The notes beneath the pieces are model-generated. The model was not told where the DNA came from. It searched no databases and was given only the letters and a program-made list of their open reading frames with translations. Shown here one piece after another: positions 32,521-43,314 of a stretch of 64,000 nucleotides of DNA (its first letter is position 1; each line of letters opens with the position of its first letter). This DNA is from Simmondsia chinensis. Lineage: Eukaryota > Streptophyta > Magnoliopsida > Caryophyllales > Simmondsiaceae. The stretch spans positions 12,313,237-12,377,236 of the forward strand of contig JAGTTD010000013.1 in the NCBI GenBank assembly GCA_018398585.1. The letters are read 5' to 3'. Made by a program: the position numbers and the translations under genes.

Positions 32521-32879
32521 TCATTCTTTTATGGTCAAATTCACGATCACCATCACTTCAAAAAATTTTGATTTTGGTTGAAAATTGGTTTTCAACAAGC
32601 AGTTGAAAAGTTTCAAAAATCGTATAAACTTCAGATTTGGAGGGCATGGGATAAATCCAAGTAAAGCGAGTAAAGTCATCAACAAAGGCAACATAATATT
32701 TATTGCATGAAGTTGATGAAATTGGTGATTGCCATACATCCGGATGAATTAAGTGAAGCGAAGTAGTAAATGAATGTAAAATACATTGAAAAGGTAAACG
32801 GTGGGACTTGCCCAAACATCATAATTGACAAAGTCCAGAAAAAACGGGAACGGGGTATGAGTTGACGTTTGCATAAAAC
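32521..32879 (-). pseudogene. integrase core fragment of C0
   Basis: The minus strand reads WQSPISSTSCNKYYVAFVDD, then FTRFTWIYPMPSKSEVY and FETFQLLVENQF, a copia integrase core (DDFTRFTW motif). It is cut at 32879 by C1 and resumes beyond 42497. Confidence 0.85.
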
Positions 32880-35179
32880 TATTGGGAAAAAGGTAACTTT
32901 TGTTGAAAAATAAACTCTGACACCGATCATTGGGTTCACAATTGTGAACTATAGTCAGAACAAGGGTACCTATTAGAGCAATTAAAGTAGGCGACTCTTC
33001 TCTCTACCTAAGTCCTCGGCCGGAGAGCCACGCTTCGTGACACCTCACGTGCGGGAGTTCCCAGGAATAGGTTTATCTTTATAAACCCTTTGCTCTAATA
33101 CCAGTTATTGGGATGAATATAAAAAATTCTCCCTAAAGTTAAAAAATTTTATTCGGCGGAAGGGTTTAGAATTCACAATTCTAAACCTTGGGTTGATTTG
33201 AAATTCATAATTTTAAATCTACAGATTTAAATTTATAATTTAAATCTATAGATCGAAATACTCAAATTAGATCTACAGATCGAAATACTCAAATTAGATC
33301 TACAGATCGAAATACTCAAATTAGTTCTACAGATCTAAATTCTTAATTTAGATCTACAGGTCTTTTACTGTAATTAATTCATAAAAATACATAAACTTAA
33401 ACAGGCATAATAATGAGTATTGTAAATAAATAGAAAAGCGAACCTAAAAGAAGACGGAAAAAAGAAGATACATGGAATTGCTCTAATAATATAGAATACC
33501 AAGAAAATAAAGATCCCGCGATCTTCTACGCAATGACCTCAAATTGCCTAGAGGGTGGGCTCCGAAAAATATTAAACTTTGAGGAAAGAAAAATTTCAAA
33601 AGAAATTTCTCGCTCACTAGGTCTTCAAAAGTCAATACTTTCAGAAACCTTTTTTTCAATTCTATTTGAATGTCAAACCTCTAGCCTAGGTACCTTTATT
33701 TATAGTAGGTTACCGGAGCGAAAAATTACAAAATTTTCATTGTGGGATTCACTTGTTAAACTAAGAAAAATTGAACAAAATGCGTCATTTAGATGTAAAG
33801 CCCAAACAAAATGCTGCGTTTCACTGACGTACAAAACACGCATCTTTTCCCTTTATATCAGGTGCTACGTGGTGGGCCGTGATTGGCCCGCCCATACGCA
33901 GTCGGAGTCACGCGTTGGTTCATCCGTTTGCGTGCACCTGTGCTACGATTTCCTCTTTCCTCCTTTTTTTTTTCTTTTTTTCTTTGTTTCCCACATGTAA
34001 AAATTCATCTTATAAATTTTAATTTTCAAAATTATTTTAATTTACAATTTTCAACTTTATTCATCTCATGAATAATATTTGGCAAAATTAAATTTAGTCA
34101 TCTTATAAATAAATTAATTAATCTCATGAATTCTTTAATATTTTTTCAATAGCAATAAATATAGAGGCTTGCACAGGGACATCAAGAACAATTTAAATCT
34201 AGCTCCAAATGGGTTAAATTAATCATCTCATTAAATAATTTAATTACTATTTAATGAGACTTAGTTCCACTAAATAAATCTCTCTGCATTTCAGACTTAA
34301 ACCATTTATTCGATATTTTCCTAATAAACTATATTGATGACAACAACCCCGCCACTAGATGTCCATGACAAAGAATAAATATAACTACTACCATTATTCT
34401 TCTCACAGCTTCTCCATTAGTTACTGACTCGCTCTTCGCTGAATAATTCATTTATACTTGAACATATTCATAGTATAAATTTCAAATATCAAACACTTGG
34501 AATACTTTGGCTAAAGTTTTTGAACTATGCAAACACTTGCAAATCAACTAAGGAGACATCTGTATCTCAAAAGAGACTGTAGATTCCCTATTGAATACCT
34601 AATCCTTGTCACAGTTAACGTTGCTACCCTGGGTACGTGGGAATTCAGTCGTGCATTTAGGCTTTACTTATAGTAATGCTCCATGCACAAGTCCTGAATA
34701 CTCTGAGGATTTAGAGTCGTCGTTCAAATAGTACAACATGAATCACTTATCTCCGATAGTAGTCTAGAAACAAGTAATCCACATGGTCCGACTCAGTGTG
34801 TCAATCTTATTAAACACACTAACATAGCACTTTTGGATCACCATCCACATGACCAAGACAAGCCATCTAAAGTGTCACTTTATAGTCTTAGCATGCAAGT
34901 GGTCCAAACTTGTCTTCGACTATGAGTTTTTCAAACAACAATCCATACCATTTGTTCTACGTCTATTTGCAGGTTAATCTCATAAACCAGTTAGAACAAA
35001 CATATAATTGTAGTTTGAGGACTACACCCATCTCATGAATGTTTCCAAAAGGAAAATCGCATGCAGTATAAAGCTCGCTTACACAACTTTAACAAGGAAA
35101 CAATTGGAACTTTAATTTTATTCCTTAGTAAAATAATATTAACATAATAAATCTGAATTTTTGGACACTATTCCTAACA
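32880..35179 (-). repeat. 3' LTR of C1
   Basis: The LTR is 2300 bp and pairs with 40264-42491; 43315-45790 is a third copy. It holds four 27-bp tandem units at 33244-33351 (ATCTACAGATCGAAATACTC-type) that the sister LTRs lack in this form. A CACGTG palindrome lies at about 33045. Small frames inside (33533-34071) are not genes. Confidence 0.9.
33244..33351 (+). repeat. 27-bp tandem repeat, four units
   Basis: Three nearly identical units and a fourth diverged unit lie inside the C1 3' LTR. The count differs from the other LTR copies, a local expansion. Confidence 0.85.
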
Positions 35180-36380
35180 ATCTCTCACTTATTCTAAATC
35201 TAATTTATGACAAGCTTTATACCCATCGCTTTTGTGTATGAACCAAAAGTCTACCAGGTCAATTATTCCATTTAAACCAACATGCCCTCTATGCAGCTTT
35301 TGAAGCTACAACGTATTTAGCCTCTATGGTAAAGTCAGCAATAAAATACTGCTTGACATTCCTCCCACTAGTGGCTCCTTCTCCAAGGGTAAAGTCATGC
35401 TCGGACGTCGAACGTCTTGCATATATATTTGACTGGAAGTCTTAAAACAATATATCCTACTGGAACTAACTTGTCACTTTGAAAGATCAGCATATATTCT
35501 CTAGTCCTTCTTAAGTACTAGAGAAAATGCTTTATTGCCACCTAGTGCATCGGACACGAGTTAGACTGACACCTGCTTACTATACCACAGCATAGCAAAT
35601 ATTTGGTCTCTTGGACATCATGGCATACATGAGGCTCCCATTGCCCAAGCATATGGAATATTCCTCAACTGTTCCTCCTTTTGAGGTGCCATAGAACACT
35701 GCTCTCAAGAGAAAAAGGGACTCCACGCCTGAAAAGTAAAAAAACCTTTCTTAGAGTCCTCCATGCAATACCTTGACTACATTTTGTCAATATAAATGGC
35801 TAGAGAAAGACCCAACATCCTACTCTTTCGACCCTGCAGAAGCTTAATCCTAAGAGTAGAGCTGGCTTCTCCTATGTCCTTCATATTGAGCTATCATGAC
35901 AACCAAGTCTTTACAGCTAATGACACCCCACATCATTCCAGATGAGTAGTGTATTGTTGACATACAATACCAAGAAAGTCACTACTTTCTCTTAATATTA
36001 TTTATACATGCATGTTTGTTCAACCAATTGCTCAAGGCTATAAGACTTAATTGCTTCATTGTGGCTAAAAGGACCAGATTCACTGCCACGGTTAACCATT
36101 AAAAGTTCCCGCTATGAACCTGTTAGGTGCCCTGACAATCCTCCCACCATACCTAAGCTCTCATGTACCTGGAACATATTTGTTCCTATTAGTAGGTGCA
36201 TCTTAAGCATCCACTATGTCTTGAGTTGTGTTTAGCCATTAAGAATTAGTGTCATTTTCTTTTAATTCTTATAATACTATTTTGTTTTTTTTTTTTGTTT
36301 TTTTTTGTAGTTTACTTATAAAATCCTTCTCTAAGTATTTTGCATTGTATTTAGAAAAATTTTTTTAATCAAAAACTACA
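35180..36380 (-). pseudogene. reverse transcriptase region of C1, decayed
   Basis: The minus strand shows a decayed copia RT. At about 35990-35930, VTFLVLYVNNTLLIWNDVG stands where YVDDILLIGNDVG is expected, so both catalytic Asp are lost. The surrounding frame is full of stops. The homologous stretch in C2 is 45791-46890. Confidence 0.75.
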
Positions 36381-36399
36381 GAAAAGACCGTCCTTGTTC

Positions 36400-37440
36400 C
36401 TTTTATTTGCAACGCCATTCTGCTGCGGTGTACCCAGAGCAGAAAGCTGAGATCTTATCTCATTTGGAGTTAGGAAATCCAGAAATTCACTCAAAAAATA
36501 TTCATCGCCTCGATTTGATCGAAGCGACTTAATTTGTTTACCTGATAGCTTTTAAACTTCAACTTTCTACTCTTTGAATTTTTTAAAATGTCTGACTTAT
36601 GTCCTATTAGGTCAACATGTCCATGCCTTGAGTAATCATCACTAATGTGATTAAGTACTCATACCCACATATTGCCTGAACATATATTGGTCCACATACA
36701 TCTATGTGAACCAGCTCAAGCAAATCACCAACCTTGTGGCCTTTACTCTTAAAGACACACTTGGTCATCTCTTTTTCTATGCAGGATTCGCAGATTGATA
36801 ATCACCTGACCTCCAAGGCCACTATCAGTCCATCTTTTACCCGTCTTTGGATCCTGTTTGAATTAGTGTGACCTAAATGTTGGTACCATGTATAGGCAAT
36901 ATCCCTTTCAAAGTGTTTTCTTTTAGGAGATAGAACAAGTGAGCTTGTGTTAGATTCTTTTAAACAAATATGAGAGTTTTGATTAATAAACAACATGAAT
37001 AAACCATTTATACAAGTATATTTTCCAAATTTATTTCTTTTATTAAAAGGCTCATAATCAAAATCAGCTGAATAACAATTATTCATAGAAAGAGATACAG
37101 AGATCAAATTCCTATGCAGATCAGCTGGTCGGCCCCTAGGGCACTATTCGCCTTGGGAGTGGTCCGGCCATCAAGCTACTTTTTTTTATTTTTGGAGGAG
37201 AGTAGCTACAATTAAACAATATTTTAAAATCAAAAACTCTCGCACTAAAGAATAAGCTAACATCTCCTACATTTAAGACCACTACTCTTGTACTGTCCTT
37301 AACCATCAGGTACAGCTCCCCATCATGAAACCTTTTGGTTAGCCTGAGCCCCTGTAACATATTACAGACATGGTCAGTTGAATCTAAGTCCACCCACTAG
37401 GAACCTGGTGGACTCTCAACTGCGCATCACTCAACTAAGT
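36400..37440 (-). pseudogene. protease / GAG-pre-integrase / integrase region of C1
   Basis: The frame at 37393-37136 reads DSTDHVCNMLQGLRLTKRF (protease region and following). The frame at 37107-36802 ends with YTWYQHLGHTNSNRIQRRVK, the GAG-pre-integrase His motif. Integrase traces (VHIDVCGP-like) follow to about 36650. Several frame changes occur, so it is non-functional. Confidence 0.8.
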
Positions 37441-38380
37441 GAGATATCAACATATCTTCACCAGATGGCTTAGTAGTCTTTATAAGGAGAGAAGCTAAGT
37501 ACTTAGTGTAATTTTTCATTTAGTGGCTAGTCTTCCAGTAAAGGAAAATAGTTTCCTTTTGCCGACTTCTTTATGGACTTCGTTGCTATAATAGCAACCT
37601 TGCCCTTTCCTTTCTTTCCAGTAGGTCCTCTGTGAGTAATAACTAAGTCCAACTTGGTTTTTCTAGGCAAAGTAATTTGGTCTAATGACTTCATTATGCA
37701 TTAGTAATAAAGTGAAGTTCACCAGTCATATCCATTTCAAAATACTATAAATACAAATATTCGTGTAACTGTCTAACCAGAGTCATGAATAATGCAATGA
37801 TATCTATTCTTTCAATTTAGCATTCACAATAAGTCAGATATCCACCAAACTGTACTATCATGCATACAATGATGACCCAAACACAACACTCCTTACTCCC
37901 TGGCAGAGGGGTCCCACGAAGTTAGTTTGGACGAGAACTATTCTCAATTAACATGTTTTCTTGTAACTCTTACTAAACATGACCAATTCAACACTTTACT
38001 TTAGTCTCTAACATAACACCATAGAGCTCCTCGGGGAGGCTAATGCATCACGCTAGTCAAGTGTAAGTCATTACCTAAACCTCCATACAAATACACGTAA
38101 TACTCTACGGTAGCGTGGCTGCATCACTTCTTTGCACTTTGGTTTATCCCAACAAAAGTCTAACCCTGTAATCTACTAACCAACATTCTTCGCAGGGAGG
38201 TCTATTGATCAACTATACTGCTAGACCGGTAATGGAGACCGTGAGGCTACAACAATTGAAACCTCGCTCCCACTTGATTTTTTTTAAATTGGTGGTTTTT
38301 AATTAACCTGCATTTACAACCACAATTATCTCCTAACCCCCTTTAAAATCTTATTCTAAAATTAACCAAAATTAATTAGT
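37441..38380 (-). pseudogene. gag remnant of C1
   Basis: Only short traces are readable, e.g. a Lys/Gly-rich GKERKGKVAIIATKSIKKS-like reading at about 37620-37560 (minus) that normally lies near the zinc knuckle. The rest (37700-38280) has no recognisable coding content. Confidence 0.4.
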
Positions 38381-38858
38381 TTATTTATTTAAAACATTAT
38401 CATTTTATAATATAGATTATCTCATAATCTAACTTTAGAATCTCATTCTGAATTTAATCAATAGAATTAATTAATTAATTTTAATTTAAAAAGGTACTGT
38501 AATGTTATTTAGATTATCTAATAATCTACTTTTAGAATCCCATTCCAAAACCAAATCAATTAATAGAAATTAATTTTTGATTTGAAATAATTTCGTAATT
38601 TAGATTATCTCATAGCCTAATTTTAGAATCTCATTTTTAACTAATTAATTAATAAAAATTAATTTTATCTAAAAACAGTAGTGGTTTAGAACTAAGACTA
38701 TCCCATAGTCTTATTTAGAATCTCATTCTAAAATTAAACAGGCTGAGGCTATCCAAGAGTCATGTTTAGAATCTTATTCTAAAATTAAATAAGCTTAATA
38801 AAATTTAACTTTTATTTTAAAATAATAATGATTTAGACTATCTCATAGTCTAATTTAG

Positions 38859-39515
38859 TGGATGTGTGGACACACAACTAAGGATAGGATCAGAAACGAC
38901 ATCATAAGAGGCAAATTAGGCGTAGCCTCCATTGAAGATAAATTAAGGGAGCAACGTCTGAGGTGGCTCGGACATGTCAGAAGGAGACCGGACAAAGCTC
39001 CATTCAGGAGATGCGAACAACCCCTTACTACTCTAGGCAGAAGAGGCAGAGGCAGACCAAAGAAGAGATGGCTAGAGACGATCCGACAAGACCTCAGCCA
39101 CCTAAACCTTCGGGAGGAGATGGCCTTAGTTAGGGCCCAATGGAGGGCTACCATAGGGGTTTTAGATGTTCCGGCTGGAGTAGGGTAGTCTTTGTCTCTA
39201 CCTTATCTACTTCCTTTCTCACTCTTTTTCTTTATCCCTTCTACCTCTATTTCTATCCTCTATCTTTATCATCTTCTTTATCTTTATCATTTTCTCTATA
39301 TCCTTTTCTTTATCCTTTACTTTATATTCTTATGCTTCTCCTGTTGCCAGGTCTTTGGCTGATTGGTGCAGACTATCTTTTTAGGCTGGGGGTCCTCGGA
39401 AACAGCCTCTCTTCAGGATAGCTCCCTGAAGGGAGAAGGCTGCGTACACCTACCCTCCCCAGACCCTGCTTTTGTGGGAGCCCTTGGAGGCACTGGGTCT
39501 GTTGTTGTTGTTTGT
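38859..39515 (+). mobile_element. 5'-truncated RTE-type LINE
   Basis: The 657-bp insert is flanked by a 16-bp TSD (TCATAGTCTAATTTAG at 38843-38858; one mismatch at 39516-39531). It keeps the last ~108 codons of the ORF (38862-39188): MCGHTTKDRIRNDIIRGKLG, LRWLGHVRRRP and GRPKKRWLETIRQDLSHLNL, ending soon after LVRAQWRATI. This is the C-terminus typical of plant RTE-clade LINEs. The 3' UTR ends in GGGGGTCCTCGGAAACAGCC, a GGCTGCGTACACCTACCC block and a (GTT)n tail. The UTR end is shared with the 5S SINEs. Confidence 0.9.
38862..39188 (+). CDS. C-terminal end of RTE LINE ORF2 (partial)
   Basis: The 108-codon frame covers only the tail beyond the RT domain. LRWLGHVRRRPDKAPFRRCE and GRGRPKKRW are hallmarks of this LINE ORF end. 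The endonuclease and RT were lost by 5' truncation at insertion. The frame is open to its natural stop, suggesting a fairly recent insertion. Confidence 0.88.
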   Translation: MCGHTTKDRIRNDIIRGKLGVASIEDKLREQRLRWLGHVRRRPDKAPFRRCEQPLTTLGRRGRGRPKKRWLETIRQDLSHLNLREEMALVRAQWRATIGVLDVPAGVG

Positions 39516-40248
39516 TCATAGTCTATTTTAGAATCTTATTCTAAAACAATTTAAAATCACTTTTATTTAAAATACCACTAATTTTTAACTTAGATTGTCT
39601 CATAATCTAATTTAGAATCTCATTCTAAAAAGTAATTAATTAATAAAATAATTAATTTGTAATTATCTTGTAAATCAATACTGACCCGTCCCTGAAATTA
39701 AATAAATAAAATAAAATTTTTTTGCTGATGTCAGCGTCACATCAGCGCTAATGTGGACATAATTTTATTTTATTTTTAAATATTTACTTTTAAAATTAAT
39801 TGAATCTAATCTCATTAGATCAAATTTATTCGATTTCGTAAATCATATCAAACATGCATATTCTCATTATACAAATAACATAATCACAAGTTTATAAATT
39901 GATATGTCCGAATTAATGATTAATTCATTAACGATTTAAACAATTTAAATCGTTGCCTTAAACAGTCTAATTGACTATTAATTCTTTAACAACTTAAACA
40001 ATTTAAGTCATTACTTTAAATAACTTAGTTAAATATTAATTCTTTTAACAGATTTGAACAATTTAAATCATTACAGTAAAAGAAATAATTTAATTAACAA
40101 TTTATTCTTTAATGATTTAAACAATGTAAATCACTAATTTAAAGAACCTTTCCTTCTTAATAAAATCTCTATTTTATTAAATTGCAGATATAATTATTTT
40201 GATCTTATTAGACCTTATTTATGTATATTGTGAATGTAATCAGAGATT

Positions 40249-40263
40249 GGCTCTGATACTAAT
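40249..40263 (-). promoter_or_regulatory. primer-binding site of C1
   Basis: The minus strand reads TAGTATCAGAGCC at 40261-40249, one change from TGGTATCAGAGCC, next to the 5' LTR. Confidence 0.8.
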
Positions 40264-42491
40264 TGTTGGGAAAAGGTAACTTTTGTTGAAAAATAAACTA
40301 TGATACTGATAATTGGATTCACAATTCTGAACCATGGTCCCAACGAGGGGTACCTATTAGAGCACTTGAAGTAGGAGACTCTTCTCTCTACCTAAGTCCC
40401 TGGTCGGAGAGTCACGCTTCATGACACCTCACGTGCGAAAGTTCCCAAGAATAGGTTTATCTCTATGAACTCTTTGCCCTAATACTAGTTGTTGGGACGA
40501 ATTTCAAAAATTCTCCCTATAGTTTGTAAAGTTTATGCAAGAGAAGGGTTTAGAATTCATAATTCTAAACCTAGGGTTGATTTAGAATTCCAAATTTTAA
40601 ATGAACATATTTAAAATTTTTAATTTTAAATCTACAGATTTAAATTCATAATTATAATCTATAAATCTAAATTTTCTATTTAGATCTATAGGCCTTTTAC
40701 TCTAATACATTTATAACAATACATAAACTTAAACTGGCATAATAATGAATACTGTAAATAAATATAAAAGTGAAACTAATAGAAGAAACGAAGAAGAAGA
40801 TAAATGGAATTGCTCAAATAATAAAGAATACCAAGAAAATCGAGATCTCGCGATCTTCTATACAATGACCTTAAATTGGCCGGAAGATAGGCTCCGAAAA
40901 TATTAAACTTTGAGAAAAGAAAAATTTCAAAAGAAATTTCTCTCTTCCACAAGGTCTTCGAAAGTCAATACTCTTAGAAACCTTTCTTTAGTTCTAATTT
41001 AATGCCGATCCTTTAGAATAGGTACTTCTATTTATAGTAAGTTACCGGAGCGAAAAATAATCAAATTTTCGATGTGGTATTCGCTTGTTAAACGTAGAAA
41101 AATTAAACAAAAAGCGTTGTTTAGATGTAAAAGCCAAACGAAGCGCTGCGTTTCAATTACGTACAAGTACGCGTCTTTTCCCTTTATACCTGGTGCCACG
41201 TGGCGGGCCGTGATTGGCCTGCCCATACGCACGCAGAGTCGCACCTGGTTCGTCCATTTGCGTGCGCCTGTGCTGCGATTTCCTCTTTCCTTGTTTTTTT
41301 TTTTGCTTTGTTTCCTACATGTAAGAATTCATCCTATGAATTTTAATTTTCAAAATTATTTTATTTTACAATTTTCAACTTTATTCATCTCATGAATAAT
41401 GTTTGGCAAAATTAAATTTACTCATTTTATGAATTCTTTAATATTTTTTCGATGGTAATAAATACAGAGGCTTGCGCAGGGACCCCAGGGACAATTTAAA
41501 TCTAGCTCCAAATGAGTTAAATTAATCATCTCATTAACTAATTTAATTACCATTTAATAAGACTTAATTCCACTAAATAATTCTCCCTACACGCCAAACT
41601 TAAACCATTTATTCGATATTTTCCTAATAGACTATATTGATGACAACAACCCCTCCACTAGATGTCCATGACAAAGAATAAATATAACTACTACCATTAT
41701 CCTTATCATAGCTTCTCCATTAGTTACTGACTTGCCGTTCACTGAATAATTCACTTATACTTGAACATATTCATAGTATAAATTCCAATTGTCAAACACT
41801 TAGAATATTTTGGCCAAAGTTTCTGAACTATTCAAACACTTGCGAATCAACTATGGGGACATCTATATCTCATAAGAGACTGTAGATTTCTTATTGAATA
41901 CCTGATCCTTGTCACACTTGAGGCCGTTACCTAGTGTACATGGAAATTCAGTCGTGCATTTAGACCTTACTTATAGTACACCAAAGTAACTAGATGCACA
42001 AGTCCGGAATACTCCCAGGATTTAAGTCGTCATTTAAATAGTACAACATAAATCATTTATCTCCAATAGTAGTCTAGAAACAAATAATCCACATGGTCCA
42101 ACTCAGTTTGTCAATCTTATTAAACACACTAACATGAAACTTTTGGATCCCTATCCGCATGACCAAGATACGTTGTCTAAAGTGTCACGTTAGAGATTTA
42201 GCATATAAGTGGTCCAAGCTTGTCTCCGGCTACGAGTCTTTCAAACAACAATCCATACCATTTGTTCCAAGTTTATCTATGGGTTAATCTCATAAATCAC
42301 TTAGAACAAACATGTAAATTATATTTTGAGGACTGCACCCATCTCATGGATGTTTCCAAAAGGAAAATCACATGTTGTATAAATGCTTGCTTGCGCAAAT
42401 TTAATAAGGAAATGACTGGAACTTCAATTTTGTTCTTTAATAAAATAATATTGACATAATAAATCTAGATTTTAGGACACTATTCCTAACA
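40264..42491 (-). repeat. 5' LTR of C1
   Basis: The LTR is 2228 bp and pairs with 32880-35179. It contains the same CACGTG-bearing block at about 40427. Confidence 0.9.
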
Positions 42492-42496
42492 AAAAC

Positions 42497-42850
42497 ATCC
42501 ATGGCAGGATGATCTAAATGGCCAATAGCACAATGCTAAAGATCACCATTTTGGATTTGCGCAACCAAGCTGAGTGTCTGAGGCGAGAAGCTATACAGTG
42601 GTTCGTTACTGCGAACTCGAAGTAGTGGGGAGCCCATAGCCTTGTCCTTTATGCAAAAAAAAATTGAGTCAAATTCAACATAGCAATTATTATCTTGACA
42701 AAGACGTTTAACAGAGAGGAGATTGTGTGCTAATTTAGGAGCCACCATGATATTATTAAGCTGTAACCGTTTGGTTTAAGTTTTGATGGTAGATGAACCG
42801 ATATCCGAAGTTGGAGTCAACAGAGTCCAAGCACCAGCTATACTCCTGAG
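42497..42850 (-). pseudogene. protease / GAG-pre-integrase region of C0
   Basis: The 70-codon frame at 42748-42536 reads LAHNLLSVKRLCQDNNCYVE and later LLRVRSNEPLYSF, the region after the copia protease. It continues the C0 pol interrupted at 32879. Confidence 0.8.
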
Positions 42851-43314
42851 TGTCGCCAAGTGTCATAGCGAACAAAGGAAGGAGCGAGGTCTGGAAAAGA
42901 GTGCTAATCTGCGAGGGCATGAGATAGCACTATGACCAGTATGAGTGCAGATCTGATAGAACTGAGGGCAGTGCCTAAGATGTCGGGCATGGGACTTGGT
43001 GTTGGTATCTTTTGCGGCAGTGGCGCAACTGGGGGTGGGGCAATCCATGTTGACCCAATGCTTGCTGTTGATTTTTTCCACCAGAGTAATCCCCTCGGTT
43101 GCCACGGAGGCCATGGTTGCTACCCTTGTTACCTCAACCACGACCACCCCGGCCAGGGCTGGAGCCTTGGTTATTGGTATTTGCAGCCATAAGAGTGTGA
43201 GTTTGTTCCCGGGGGGGGGGGGGGGGAGGATACCTCATTGATAGTGATTTTGTGCCCCTTCTTCATTAAGGAGCGCGGTCTTAAGTCGTTCAAAGTCAGG
43301 TGTGGAAGAGATAT
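42851..43314 (-). pseudogene. gag C-terminal part of C0
   Basis: The frame 43147-42863 shows a zinc-knuckle-like FYQICTHTGHSAISCPRR at its end, with the first Cys lost (normally CQIC). A G16 run at 43211-43226 lies upstream. The remaining gag N-terminus is at 52790-53227, beyond inserted copy C2. Confidence 0.7.
43211..43226 (+). repeat. G16 homopolymer
   Basis: Sixteen G follow CCC inside the C0 gag region. Confidence 0.95.

Larger units (their letters stand above)
38395..39640 (-). repeat. degenerate tandem repeats with palindromic cores in the C1 leader
   Basis: About eight units of roughly 90-120 bp each carry a palindromic TAGATTATCTCATAATCTAA-like core followed by TTTAGAATCTCATTCTAAA. 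They occupy the untranslated leader between PBS and gag. The RTE LINE at 38859-39515 is inserted in one unit. Confidence 0.75.
32880..42491 (-). mobile_element. inner Ty1/copia retrotransposon C1 with ~2.3-kb LTRs
   Basis: The element is 9612 bp, with TSD AAAAC (32875-32879 and 42492-42496). Its LTRs are 32880-35179 and 40264-42491, reading TGTTAGGAATAGTGTCC on the minus strand. The PBS (one mismatch) is at 40261-40249. The interior holds a long repetitive leader with a LINE insertion, then decayed gag, PR, IN and RT. Long LTRs of this kind resemble Angela-type copia elements. Pol is dead. Confidence 0.88.

Noticed and set aside
33533..34071. 155-codon ORF in the C1 LTR
   Set aside because: Lies inside an LTR with homologous LTRs in which the frame is not kept.
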